From: DASYXW01 sp035934405
Lineage (GTDB): Bacteria; Acidobacteriota; Terriglobia; UBA7540
NCBI GenBank assembly: GCA_035934405.1
Contig: DASYXW010000058.1
Coordinates: 1 to 64,000 of the forward strand
Length of the DNA: 64,000 nt
Direction: 5' to 3'
In this document: positions 17,797-26,248 of the stretch, one piece after another
How the letters are laid out: each line of letters begins with the position of its first letter
Position numbering within the stretch: position 1 is the first letter of the stretch
Made by a program: the position numbers and the translations under genes
The notes under the pieces: generated by a model
Seen by the model: the letters and a program-made list of their open reading frames with translations, nothing else
Told to the model about the DNA's origin: nothing
The model's database searches: none

Positions 17797-19397
17797 CTGA
17801 AGCTGGAGGAGCGCCGGTGTTCCGCAAGGTTCTCATCGCCAACCGCGGTGAGATTGCCGTGCGCGTCATGCGCGCGTGCCGCGAGATGGGGATCGCCACG
17901 GTCGCCGTCTATTCTGACGCGGACCGCAACGCGCTGCACGTGCGGTATGCCGACGAGGCGTACCCCATCGGTCCGGCGCCTTCTGCCGAGAGCTACTTGC
18001 GGATGGACCGCATCCTGGATGTGGCGCGCCGCAGCCACAGCGAAGCGATTCACCCAGGCTACGGATTTCTCTCCGAAAACGCGGCGTTTGCGCCTGCCTG
18101 TGAGGCGGCCGGAATCGTCTTCGTCGGTCCGCCCGCTTCCGCCATGAAGCTCATGGGCTCGAAGACGACGGCGCGACACGCGGCAATCCAAGCGGGGCTG
18201 CCGGTGGTGCCCGGCACAGACCACGATCTCAAAAGTCTGGAAGAGATTCGGCACGTCGCTCAGGAGATCGGATTTCCGGTGATGCTCAAGGCCGCGGCGG
18301 GTGGCGGCGGCAAGGGCATGCGCCTGGTCGATTCGGCAGACCAGCTTGAGGCCGCGTGGCGCAATGCGCGATCAGAAGCGCAGAACGCTTTCGGCGACGC
18401 GGCCGTTTACCTCGAGAAGTATATCGAACGGCCCCGCCATGTCGAGATCCAGATCCTGGGCGACCGCCATGGCGATGTGATCTATCTCGGCGAGCGGGAG
18501 TGCTCGCTCCAGCGCCGCCATCAAAAGGTGCTCGAAGAGTGCCCGTCGCCCCTGCTTGACGAGCCGTTGCGGCGCCGCATGGGCGAAACGGCGGTGCGCA
18601 TCGGCAAGATCGCCGGGTACGTCAACGCCGGCACCGTCGAGTTTCTGGTGGACGGCGGCCGCAATTTTTATTTCCTCGAAATGAACACCCGCCTGCAGGT
18701 GGAACATCCGGTGACGGAACTCGTCACCGGCATCGACCTGGTGAAGGAACAGTTGCGAATTGCCGCTGGTCGGCGCCTGGGCTGGCGACAAGAAGACGTC
18801 CATCTGCGCGGAGCGGCCATCGAGTGCCGGATCTACGCTGAGGATCCGGCCAACAATTTTTTCCCTTCTCCGGGCCGCATCACGGCGCTCCGGGTTCCCT
18901 CGGGGCCGGGAGTCCGCAATGACAGCGGCGTCTACGAGGGCTGGACCGTGCCGCTGGAATATGACCCTCTGCTTTCGAAGCTGGTGGCGTGGGGTTCCGA
19001 TCGGAGCGAGGCCGTGGCGCGAATCGAGCGGGCGCTTGGCGAGTACGAAATCGCGGGCATTCAGACAAATATTCCGTTCTTTCGCCGCCTGCTGCGCCAT
19101 CCGGACTTCATCGCGGGCCGGCTTGATACGGGCTTGATCGAACGAGCGCTGGCCGCGGGCCTACTTGAAAGTGAATCGGCTGAAGGCGCCGCTGACGCCG
19201 CGTTACCGGTCGTGGCGATGCTCGTCGCGGGACTCCGTTCTTCTCTTGAGGGCAGCCGGCAACCCGCTCGGCTGCCCCACGCCAGCGCTTGGAAGGCGGC
19301 CGGGTGTGAGGCGGCGCTCAACAACTGGCCATCGACGGGCGCAGCGTCGTGGAGCCGCGCGGCATCTGGATTCGGCATGAGATCCGATGAAACTTGA
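17793..19397 (+). CDS. Biotin carboxylase subunit of acyl-CoA carboxylase
   Basis: The 534-residue protein has the N-terminal domain (KVLIANRGEIAVRVMRA), ATP-grasp with the Gly-rich loop AAAGGGGKGMR and catalytic segment EMNTRLQVEHPVTE, and the C-terminal biotin carboxylase domain to about residue 450. A poorly conserved 80-residue tail follows, and no biotin attachment site is present: the carrier is the separate next gene. It carboxylates biotin with ATP and bicarbonate. It overlaps its neighbours by 4 bases upstream and 11 bases downstream, so the subunits are made together. Confidence 0.94.
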   Translation: MTEAGGAPVFRKVLIANRGEIAVRVMRACREMGIATVAVYSDADRNALHVRYADEAYPIGPAPSAESYLRMDRILDVARRSHSEAIHPGYGFLSENAAFAPACEAAGIVFVGPPASAMKLMGSKTTARHAAIQAGLPVVPGTDHDLKSLEEIRHVAQEIGFPVMLKAAAGGGGKGMRLVDSADQLEAAWRNARSEAQNAFGDAAVYLEKYIERPRHVEIQILGDRHGDVIYLGERECSLQRRHQKVLEECPSPLLDEPLRRRMGETAVRIGKIAGYVNAGTVEFLVDGGRNFYFLEMNTRLQVEHPVTELVTGIDLVKEQLRIAAGRRLGWRQEDVHLRGAAIECRIYAEDPANNFFPSPGRITALRVPSGPGVRNDSGVYEGWTVPLEYDPLLSKLVAWGSDRSEAVARIERALGEYEIAGIQTNIPFFRRLLRHPDFIAGRLDTGLIERALAAGLLESESAEGAADAALPVVAMLVAGLRSSLEGSRQPARLPHASAWKAAGCEAALNNWPSTGAASWSRAASGFGMRSDET

Positions 19398-19923
19398 GAT
19401 GAGGCTCAAGGGTGCGTCCGGCGCCTCGGAGCATCAGCTCGACCTGCGGCCCGGCGCGAACGATGGCCGTGGACAGGCGCAATTCCTGCTCGACGCGGGC
19501 GAGCTTCAATCCGCCGATTGGTCGGAGGTCGAGCCGGGGGTCTATTCGATTTTACTTAACGGCAAGTCCTACGAGGCCCGGGCGACAAGGTCTGCTAGGT
19601 CCGTGCCCGGTGTGATGCGCTATGAAGTAGCCGTCGGCGAGCGCCGGTTTCTGGTGGAGGTTCACGACCCGCGAAAGTGGCGAACAAGTTCCGCGGATGC
19701 CGGCCGCGGGCCGCAGGAGATCGTGGCGCCGATGCCGGGCAGAATCGTCAAGGTGCTCGTGAAGGAAGGTCATGAAATCAAGTCCGGTGAGGGACTGGTG
19801 GTGGTCGAGGCGATGAAAATGCAGAATGAGATTCGCGCCCCTCGGGCGGGCCGCGTCGAAAGCGTTTACGTCATGGAGGGTGAAGGTGTTGAGACGGGGT
19901 CGAGGCTCCTCCGGTTGGAATGA
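19387..19923 (+). CDS. Biotin carboxyl carrier protein
   Basis: The 178-residue protein ends in a biotinyl domain (about 110-178) with the attachment motif EAMKM at 141-145, Lys144 being the biotinylated residue. The first 100 residues are a poorly conserved linker/dimerisation region, as in carrier subunits that in other lineages are fused to the biotin carboxylase. It overlaps the preceding gene by 11 bases, consistent with a recent split of a fused alpha subunit or with simple coupling. Confidence 0.93.
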   Translation: MKLEMRLKGASGASEHQLDLRPGANDGRGQAQFLLDAGELQSADWSEVEPGVYSILLNGKSYEARATRSARSVPGVMRYEVAVGERRFLVEVHDPRKWRTSSADAGRGPQEIVAPMPGRIVKVLVKEGHEIKSGEGLVVVEAMKMQNEIRAPRAGRVESVYVMEGEGVETGSRLLRLE

Positions 19924-19939
19924 AAACAGGTGCCAAGGG

Positions 19940-21031
19940 ATGAGTGAGCGTATACAGACAGGCGAGTTCAGTAAGAACGCGGCCGGCCGGCGCGGTCTGG
20001 CCCTGCTGGCGCTCGTCTCCGCCGCCGGATGGCTCGCCTTTGCGCCGGCATGCTCCCGTAAGCCGGCATCGAATCGCGAGGTATGGGCGCAGGTGGACGG
20101 CGCGCCCGTTTACCGGGATCAAGTGGAGCGATACTATCGCAACCGCGCTCCGGGGTCTGATACCGGCGGCGAGGAACAAGCCCTGAATTTCAAACTCAAC
20201 ATTCTGAACCAGCTCATTGACAATCAGATTCTGCTGAAGCACGCGGCCGAATCGCAGATCGCGGTCTCGGACGCGGAAGTGGACAAGAGGATTGAGCAGC
20301 TCCGGAGCCCGTATTCGGCCGAGGAGTTCCAGAAAAAAGTGAAGGACCAGGGCATGACGCTGGACGATCTGCGTGAAGAAGTGCGCCAGGCGCTGACCAT
20401 CGACAAGCTCATCAATAAAGACATCACTTCGCATATCAACGTGGCGCAGCCGGAGATTGAGAAGTACTACGCGGCGAACAAGGCAAGCTTCAACGTTGCC
20501 GAGACGCAGTTTCATCTGGCCCAGATCCTGGTCACGCCCGGCCCCGACCGGCAGACGCCCAATCTGAAGAACAGCGACGCGAAGAGCCGCGCCGAAGCTC
20601 TGCGCAAGATCAGGTCCCTTTACCTTCGGCTCCGCGCCGGCGAGGACTTTGCCAAGCTGGCCTCGGAGTATTCCGAAGACCCTCGCACCGCGCCAGGGGG
20701 TGGCGACATGGGTTTCATCCCGGCCTCCTCACTCGCTTCGGAGCGCGAGCTGCGCCTGGCGCTCAACGGACTCAAGCCGGGGCAGGTGTCTCCCATTTTT
20801 CGTGACACGAGCGGGTACCACATCATCAAATTGCTGGGCCGCGAAGACGCGGGCCAGCGCGCGCTGTCGAATCCGCAGGTGGAGAGTACGATCCGGCAGA
20901 CCTTGATCAGCGACAAGGAGCAACTCCTGAAGGCGGCCTATATCGAAGACCTGCGAAACCGCGCCGCGGTGAAGGATTATCTGGCCGAACGGATTGCCGC
21001 CGCCCACGGTGACCCCGCCGGCGTCGAGTAG
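19940..21031 (+). CDS. SurA/PrsA-like peptidyl-prolyl isomerase lipoprotein
   Basis: The 363-residue protein has a hydrophobic leader ending in a lipobox with C38 (FAPACSRK), a SurA-type helical chaperone domain (about 50-190) and one parvulin PPIC domain (about 195-310; HLAQILV, GEDFAKLASEYSEDP, GGGDMGFIP). It is probably anchored to a membrane facing the periplasm, where it helps outer-membrane proteins fold. It lies 16 bases after the carboxylase operon and may be read through from it. The ATG at 19940 was chosen because it starts the signal peptide; the frame is open upstream, overlapping the carrier gene. Confidence 0.88.
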   Translation: MSERIQTGEFSKNAAGRRGLALLALVSAAGWLAFAPACSRKPASNREVWAQVDGAPVYRDQVERYYRNRAPGSDTGGEEQALNFKLNILNQLIDNQILLKHAAESQIAVSDAEVDKRIEQLRSPYSAEEFQKKVKDQGMTLDDLREEVRQALTIDKLINKDITSHINVAQPEIEKYYAANKASFNVAETQFHLAQILVTPGPDRQTPNLKNSDAKSRAEALRKIRSLYLRLRAGEDFAKLASEYSEDPRTAPGGGDMGFIPASSLASERELRLALNGLKPGQVSPIFRDTSGYHIIKLLGREDAGQRALSNPQVESTIRQTLISDKEQLLKAAYIEDLRNRAAVKDYLAERIAAAHGDPAGVE

Positions 21032-21058
21032 CGATGCCCGGCATGTTGCTGGAACATC

Positions 21059-23203
21059 ATGGTCGAGTTCGAAGACATCCTCCGCAAGGTCCAGGCGTAC
21101 CGCCCTGGCGATGACTTGGCGTTGCTGCGCAAGGCCTACGAGTTTTCTTCCTCCGAGCACCGAACCCAAAAGAGGCTTTCCGGCGAGCCCTACGTTTCTC
21201 ATCCCCTCGAGGTCGCAAACGTTTTGGCGGAGATGAAGCTCGACGTCGTGTGCCTGGCGGGCGGCATGCTTCACGACGTCGTCGAAGACACTCCCACGAC
21301 GATTGAACGCGTGCGGCAGGAGTTTGGCCCCGATGTGGCGCGCATCGTTGAAGGCGTCACGAAGATCGGCCGCTTCGAGTTTCTCAGTCCGGAGGAAAAG
21401 CAGGCCGAGAACCTGCGCAAGATGGTCCTCGCCATGGTGGACGACATCCGCGTGGTGCTGGTGAAACTCGCCGATCGCCTGCACAATATGCGGACTCTCG
21501 CGTTCCTGCCTCCCGATAAGCGGCAGCGCATTGCGCGCGAGACCCTCGAAATCTACGCGCCCATCGCCCACCGCCTGGGCATGGGCAAGGTTCGTGGAGA
21601 GCTCGAGGACCTCGCCTTCCAGCATCTTGAGCCCGACTCCTACCAAGAAGTGAAGCAGGCGGTCGAGAGCCGGCGCAAGGTGAGCGAGGCCTTTCTGGCC
21701 GAGGTGCGGGCCGAGATTGAACAGAAGATGAAGGCGCACGCCATTCCGGCGCGCATCGAGGGGCGCATCAAGCGGCTGTACAGCATCTGGCAAAAGTTGA
21801 GTCGGCAGCACATCGGAATCGAACAGGTTTACGACCTGCTGGCCGTTCGCATCATCACCGACTCGGTGAAGAACTGCTACGCCGCGCTTGGCGTCATTCA
21901 CAACACCTGGCGGCCGGTGCCGGGCCGCATCAAGGATTTCATTGCCATTCCGCGGCCTAACCTCTACCAGTCACTGCACACCTCCGTGATCGGACCACAT
22001 GGCCAGCCTTTCGAAGTGCAGATTCGCACCGACGAGATGCACCGCCTGGCCGAAGAAGGCATCGCCGCGCACTGGAAATACAAGGACGGGCGCCCCGCGA
22101 CGCAGCAGGACGAGGAGCGTTTCGCCTGGCTGCGGCACTTGGTCGAATGGCAGCGGGAGATGCGCGATCCCGGCGACTTCCTTTCCACGCTCAAGATCGA
22201 CCTCTATCCCATGGAGGTCTATACCTTCACGCCCAAAGGCAAGGTGATCGTGCTGCCGAAGGATGCGACGCCGATCGACTTCGCTTACGCCATCCACACC
22301 GAGGTGGGCCACCACTGCGTCGGCGCGCGCGTGAACGGTCGGATGGTGCCGCTCAAGTACAAGCTGCTGAATGGTGACATTGTCGAGATCACGCAGCGGG
22401 CTGACCATCGGCCGAGCCGCGACTGGCTGGCGCTCGCGCAGACTTCCCGGGCGCGCAACAAGATCAAGCACTGGATCAACCTGGCCGAGCGCCAGCAGGC
22501 CATCGACATCGGAAAGAAGTTGCTGGAAAAGGAAGCGCGCAAATACGACGTGGTGCTCAAGAACATCAGCGAAGACGATTACCGCCGCGTGGCGGGCGAG
22601 TACGGCTGCGGCCAGGCCGACGATTTGCTCGCCGGCCTCGGCTACGGCAAGTTCGCGGCCCGGCAGGTGCTGGCCAAGCTTTCCCCGAAGACTTCGCTGG
22701 AGGCGGAACCGGCGCCGAAGCTTTCGAGCGTGGTGAAGCGCGCGCTCGGATTGAGCCGCGAGGTGGCAATTCAGGTGCACGGCCACAACGACCTGATGGT
22801 CTACCGCGCCAAGTGCTGCAATCCGGTCCGTGGCGAGGAGATCGTCGGCTACGTCACCCGTGGCAAGGGCATCGCGGTACACTCGAAGTCGTGCTCCAAC
22901 GTCCAGAACTTGTTCTACGATGCCGACCGGCGGATTGACGTGGAGTGGACGGGACCGAAATACACGCTCTATGCGGTGAAGCTGGAGCTGGCCACCGAGG
23001 ACCGCCAGGGTTTGCTGGCGCAGGTGACCTCGGCCATCAGCGACGACCGCGCCAACATTCAGAACATCGCGGCGCACACCGGCGACGACCGCGCCTCGAT
23101 CGACGTGACGCTGGATATCGTCGACATGCAGCACCTCAGCAAGATCATCTCGGCGCTCGAGAAGATCGACGGGGTGTATCAGGTGAAGCGGATCATGAAT
23201 TGA
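21059..23203 (+). CDS. rel: Bifunctional (p)ppGpp synthase/hydrolase
   Basis: The 714-residue protein has the full RelA/SpoT layout: an HD hydrolase domain with H72-D73 and the ED pair at 76-77 (LHDVVEDT), a synthetase domain (VYDLLAVRIITDS, GRIKDFIAIPRPNLYQSLHT), TGS (EVYTFTPKGKVIVLP), a zinc-finger/CC segment with CC and HSKSC, and a C-terminal ACT domain. Both catalytic halves keep key residues, so it should make and degrade (p)ppGpp in the stringent response. It follows the SurA-like gene by 27 bases. Confidence 0.95.
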   Translation: MVEFEDILRKVQAYRPGDDLALLRKAYEFSSSEHRTQKRLSGEPYVSHPLEVANVLAEMKLDVVCLAGGMLHDVVEDTPTTIERVRQEFGPDVARIVEGVTKIGRFEFLSPEEKQAENLRKMVLAMVDDIRVVLVKLADRLHNMRTLAFLPPDKRQRIARETLEIYAPIAHRLGMGKVRGELEDLAFQHLEPDSYQEVKQAVESRRKVSEAFLAEVRAEIEQKMKAHAIPARIEGRIKRLYSIWQKLSRQHIGIEQVYDLLAVRIITDSVKNCYAALGVIHNTWRPVPGRIKDFIAIPRPNLYQSLHTSVIGPHGQPFEVQIRTDEMHRLAEEGIAAHWKYKDGRPATQQDEERFAWLRHLVEWQREMRDPGDFLSTLKIDLYPMEVYTFTPKGKVIVLPKDATPIDFAYAIHTEVGHHCVGARVNGRMVPLKYKLLNGDIVEITQRADHRPSRDWLALAQTSRARNKIKHWINLAERQQAIDIGKKLLEKEARKYDVVLKNISEDDYRRVAGEYGCGQADDLLAGLGYGKFAARQVLAKLSPKTSLEAEPAPKLSSVVKRALGLSREVAIQVHGHNDLMVYRAKCCNPVRGEEIVGYVTRGKGIAVHSKSCSNVQNLFYDADRRIDVEWTGPKYTLYAVKLELATEDRQGLLAQVTSAISDDRANIQNIAAHTGDDRASIDVTLDIVDMQHLSKIISALEKIDGVYQVKRIMN

Positions 23204-23242
23204 GAGATTGAGAGATTGAGAGATTGGGAGATTGAGTGATGG
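23201..23242. repeat. Degenerate octamer array after rel
   Basis: About five imperfect copies of TGAGAGAT / TGGGAGAT / TGAGTGAT begin at the stop codon of rel. A diverged array of inverted sense (23385-23427) meets the end of the convergent rpmB gene. Confidence 0.8.
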
Positions 23243-23260
23243 ACTGAGCTCGGTTCTTAT

Positions 23261-23383
23261 TTGAGGATTACAGATAGATTATCGTGGCGCTCGTTTCTTG
23301 TAGCGGCCCTACGAACGCCGAAAATCCGGCGATCGCAGACCGTCGCTACAGCAAAGGCCGTCACTATAATCTGTAATTCTCAA
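23261..23383. repeat. Palindromic MITE-like element, 123 bases
   Basis: The ends TTGAGGATTACAG (23261-23273) and CTGTAATTCTCAA (23371-23383) are inverted repeats with one mismatch. Inside lie TGTAGCG...CGCTACA arms and CCGGCGATCGCAGACCG, related to sequences at 31.1 and 55.0 kb. The left end with its adjoining GTGGCGCTCGTT recurs at 54323-54366. No coding capacity. Confidence 0.7.
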
Positions 23384-23419
23384 TAAATCGCCCGATCACT
23401 CCATCGCGCAATCGCTCAA

Positions 23420-23605
23420 TCATTTCGTGACTTTGCCGGCGCGGATGCAAGCGGTACAGGCGAGCAGTGTCTTGGTGGCGCCGCTGACGACGGCGCGGAC
23501 GCGGCGCAGGTTGGGTTCCCAGCGCCGCTTGGTAACATTGTGGGCGTGGCTGATGCGATTTCCGAAGACGGGACCTTTACCGCAGATGTCGCAGGTGCGA
23601 GCCAT
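23420..23605 (-). CDS. rpmB: Ribosomal protein L28, zinc-binding form
   Basis: The 61-residue basic protein begins MARTCDICGKGPVFGNRISH, the bacterial L28 signature, and carries CxxC pairs at 5-8 and 50-53, so it is the zinc-binding (C+) form. It is part of the large ribosomal subunit. It is transcribed alone and convergent with rel, and shares a short promoter region with the divergent thiO. Confidence 0.96.
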   Translation of the reverse strand: MARTCDICGKGPVFGNRISHAHNVTKRRWEPNLRRVRAVVSGATKTLLACTACIRAGKVTK

Positions 23606-23649
23606 AGCTTACCTCTTCGATCGATGGAATGTGACCGGGCCGAAAATCT

Positions 23650-23678
23650 AGTATAGCAGGAACCCACGCTGTTGTCGC
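23650..23678 (-). promoter_or_regulatory. Probable rpmB promoter
   Basis: Minus-strand GCGACA (23678-23673), 17-base spacer, TATACT (23655-23650). The -10 box is good and the -35 box is partial. Confidence 0.5.
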
Positions 23679-23696
23679 GTCTCGAAACCGCAAACC

Positions 23697-24893
23697 ATGA
23701 CCGCTCAACCCGCAGGTTTTTCCCCCGCCGCCGACGTGATTGTACTCGGGGGCGGCATTATCGGCAGCTCCGTCGCCCTGCGGCTGGCGCAAGCGGGACT
23801 CCGCGTGACCGTCTTCGACCGCGGCGAGCCCGGTGCCGAAGCCTCGAGCGCCGCCGCCGGTATGGTCGCCCCCCAGAGCGAAAAGGTGGAGCCAGACTCC
23901 TTTTTCGAGTTGTGTCTTGCCAGCCACAACCTCTATCCCGATTTCGTGGCTGAGATGGAAGATCTTTCTGGCAGCCACGTGGATTACCGCCGCGACGGCT
24001 GCCTGCTGCTGGCGCTCGACGATGAAGAAAGCCGCGAGCTTGACGAAATCTACGAAACCCAGAAAAAGCTGGGCCTGCCGATCGAGCGGCTGAGCGCCGA
24101 GGCGGCGCGGCGGCAGGCGCCCGGACTCTCGCCCTTGATCCGCGGCGGACTCTTTCTGCCGCAGGACCACTGGGTGGACAACGAACTGCTGACCCGGGCC
24201 ACGGTGCGCGCCGGCGAGCGGCAGGGCGTTACGTTCTTTGCCGGAACCGTCGTAAGGAACCTGAACGTCCGGCAGGGCCGCCTGGAAAGCGTTGACGTGG
24301 AGGACCTCAGGGGCCCGCGCGCCACTTTCCCGGCCGGACATTTCGTGCTTGCCGCCGGCTGCTGGTCGCCGCAGGTCGCGGCCTCGGTGAATGTGCAACT
24401 CGACATGCAACCCTGCCGCGGTCAGATGATCGAGTTCGAGTCCCCGAAGGAGTTTCCGATGGTGGTCCGCGCCGGTCATCACTATGTGGTGCCGCGTTCC
24501 TCGCGCCGTCTGGTGCTGGGGACCACGGCCGAATACGTCGGCTATAAAAAGTCAGTGACGGCGGAAGGCATGGCCTCGATTCTTGCCGGCGCCACGCGCC
24601 TGGCGCCCCTGGTGCGGGAGTGCACATTCCGGCGGGCCTGGGCTGGCCTGCGTCCGGACACCGCCGACCACCGGCCGATCCTGGGATGCGACGTGATACC
24701 GAACCTCGTGTTCGCCACCGGACATTTTCGCAACGGCATCCTGCTCGCCCCGATTACCGCCCATCTCGTCTCCGAACTCGTGCTCACCGGCTCCACCTCC
24801 CGGTCGCTCGATCCTTACCGGCCGGGCCGATTCCACCGGCGGTTCGATCCTCAGGGCCGGGCACACGGTGCCGGCGCGCCTTCGCGCTCATGA
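23697..24893 (+). CDS. thiO: Glycine oxidase ThiO-like FAD-dependent oxidoreductase
   Basis: The 398-residue protein begins with an FAD-binding Rossmann fold (DVIVLGGGIIGSSVALRLAQ, then E/D-type FDRGEPG) and shows the DAO-family SSAAAGMVAP segment, GLRPDTADHRPILG and the ATGHFRNGILLAP motif that closes the flavin site. This combination is typical of ThiO, which oxidises glycine to the imine used for the thiazole of thiamine. No other thiamine gene and no TPP riboswitch were seen nearby, so another D-amino-acid-oxidase role remains possible. Confidence 0.82.
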   Translation: MTAQPAGFSPAADVIVLGGGIIGSSVALRLAQAGLRVTVFDRGEPGAEASSAAAGMVAPQSEKVEPDSFFELCLASHNLYPDFVAEMEDLSGSHVDYRRDGCLLLALDDEESRELDEIYETQKKLGLPIERLSAEAARRQAPGLSPLIRGGLFLPQDHWVDNELLTRATVRAGERQGVTFFAGTVVRNLNVRQGRLESVDVEDLRGPRATFPAGHFVLAAGCWSPQVAASVNVQLDMQPCRGQMIEFESPKEFPMVVRAGHHYVVPRSSRRLVLGTTAEYVGYKKSVTAEGMASILAGATRLAPLVRECTFRRAWAGLRPDTADHRPILGCDVIPNLVFATGHFRNGILLAPITAHLVSELVLTGSTSRSLDPYRPGRFHRRFDPQGRAHGAGAPSRS

Positions 24894-24979
24894 CCTCCCC
24901 AAAAAGTCTAAAGTCCCGGGCCGCTTCTGACGAGAGATGAGGCAGAGGCAAGACCGGCGCTGCTAGTTTCCTCCTTTTT

Positions 24980-25108
24980 CTAGCGGCGCCGTTTAACGCG
25001 GCGGCGGGACACGGTGCGAGCTTCCCCTTGAGCTTCACCCTCGACTGGTCCTGTCGCCGCGCCTCTTTGACCATTCCACGCCGATTGCTGATCAAGGACA
25101 TCCGTCAT
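24980..25108 (-). CDS. Small basic hypothetical protein coupled to the glycosyltransferase
   Basis: A 42-codon frame starts with ATGA overlapping the glycosyltransferase stop and has a GGAAGAG-type ribosome site about 10 bases upstream. The product is hydrophilic, Gln/Gly-rich, and ends in a very basic tail (SRRRVKRRR). No family was recognised. The start overlap is the main support; it could be spurious. Confidence 0.3.
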   Translation of the reverse strand: MTDVLDQQSAWNGQRGAATGPVEGEAQGEARTVSRRRVKRRR

Positions 25109-26100
25109 CCTGCATCTCTTCCGCGACTGACGACCCCGGCATAAACCTCGACAATCCGCCGCGCCACCGTGTCCATCGCCAGGCGCGCCATCGCGTCGCG
25201 GCCCCGCGTCCGCGAGCCGTGCCGGCACACTTCGACGATCTTGGCGGCGATCGCCTCCGCGTCGCGCGGCACGAGATAACACCCTTCCGTCCCGGCAATC
25301 AAATCTGCTGCGTCGCCCGCGGCGACCGTGACGACCGGCAGGTTCACCGCCATCGCTTCCTTGAGCGCGTTCGGTGAGCCTTCCAGCATCGAGGCGAGAA
25401 CCAACACGTCCGCGGCGTTGAGGTAGAGTGGCATCCGCTCGCGCGGCACGCCGCGAACCTGGAGAATCTCGATCTCGGGTATAGCCTCCCGCGCCCGCGC
25501 CACTGCCGCTTCCACCAGGTCGTACCGCTTCCGCGCTTCCGCCGGGTTGTAAGGAAAGAGGACGAACTTCCGGCTCGCATCAACCCCCAGCGAGCCGCGG
25601 GCCTCGGCCTGCTCCATCGGCTTGAACAGTTCCAGGTCCACGCCGTTCGGAATCACGTGCGCCGAATCGAGCTTCAACTGCTGCTTCATCCCGGCGCTTT
25701 TGACGATGACCGCCTCGGCCAGCCGGGCGAGCGCGAAACTCGAAAGCCGGAACGCGCGGCCCACGAGCGTCATGCCGCCGTCGCGCTTCGGACGCCCCAG
25801 AACGTCATCACCCATGAACGACACCACCACCGGCAGTGAGCGCTGACAGCGCGCGACCCAGCCCGACAATCCGAAGTGGGCGTGGACGAGGTCGTAGCGA
25901 GCCGAGCGCAGCCGGCGCCGCATTTCCACGACGCCGCGCGCGTAGTTCCAAAGCGATTCGCGTCCGTTGACAAACACCACGTCGTAGTCCACCCCCAGCG
26001 GTCGCAGGGACTCCATCTGCGCCTGAACGAAACTGCCGTAGCCGGGGTCGGCTGCGGTCGGCCAGAGGTTGGTCACCACCAGGACGCGGTACGACGCCAT
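25105..26100 (-). CDS. Glycosyltransferase family 4 (GT-B)
   Basis: The 331-residue protein (from MASYRVLVVT) has the GT-B fold: an N-terminal acceptor domain with GYGSFVQAQ and VHAHFGLSGWVA, and a C-terminal donor domain with VIPNGVDLELF, FPYNPAEARKRYDL and the E-x7-E-type LEGSPNALKEAMAVNLPVV. It should add a sugar from a nucleotide donor to an envelope glycan or lipid. The frame is open 28 codons further upstream, but MASYRVL fits the family start. The gene stands apart from any polysaccharide cluster, so the acceptor is unknown. Confidence 0.87.
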   Translation of the reverse strand: MASYRVLVVTNLWPTAADPGYGSFVQAQMESLRPLGVDYDVVFVNGRESLWNYARGVVEMRRRLRSARYDLVHAHFGLSGWVARCQRSLPVVVSFMGDDVLGRPKRDGGMTLVGRAFRLSSFALARLAEAVIVKSAGMKQQLKLDSAHVIPNGVDLELFKPMEQAEARGSLGVDASRKFVLFPYNPAEARKRYDLVEAAVARAREAIPEIEILQVRGVPRERMPLYLNAADVLVLASMLEGSPNALKEAMAVNLPVVTVAAGDAADLIAGTEGCYLVPRDAEAIAAKIVEVCRHGSRTRGRDAMARLAMDTVARRIVEVYAGVVSRGRDAG

Positions 26101-26165
26101 GGGCGATAGTGTAAGGCCGCTTCCGTGATTTGGCGAGACCCGACGGCCGGAGGCCGCAGAATTGA

Positions 26166-26194
26166 TTGAGGCGCGGAGCGGCATCGGTTAGAAT
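26166..26194 (+). promoter_or_regulatory. Sigma-70 promoter of the APC permease
   Basis: TTGAGG (26166-26171), 17-base spacer, TAGAAT (26189-26194). Transcription would start near 26201, 48 bases before the start codon. Confidence 0.55.
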
Positions 26195-26248
26195 GATGCG
26201 ACTCGGAGAGCGGCGGGCGCGAGAGGTCGGCGCGGTGAACGGATCCAT

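Noticed and set aside
23640..23696. TPP riboswitch upstream of thiO
   Set aside because: The gap to rpmB is only about 90 bases and none of the conserved THI-box segments could be found.
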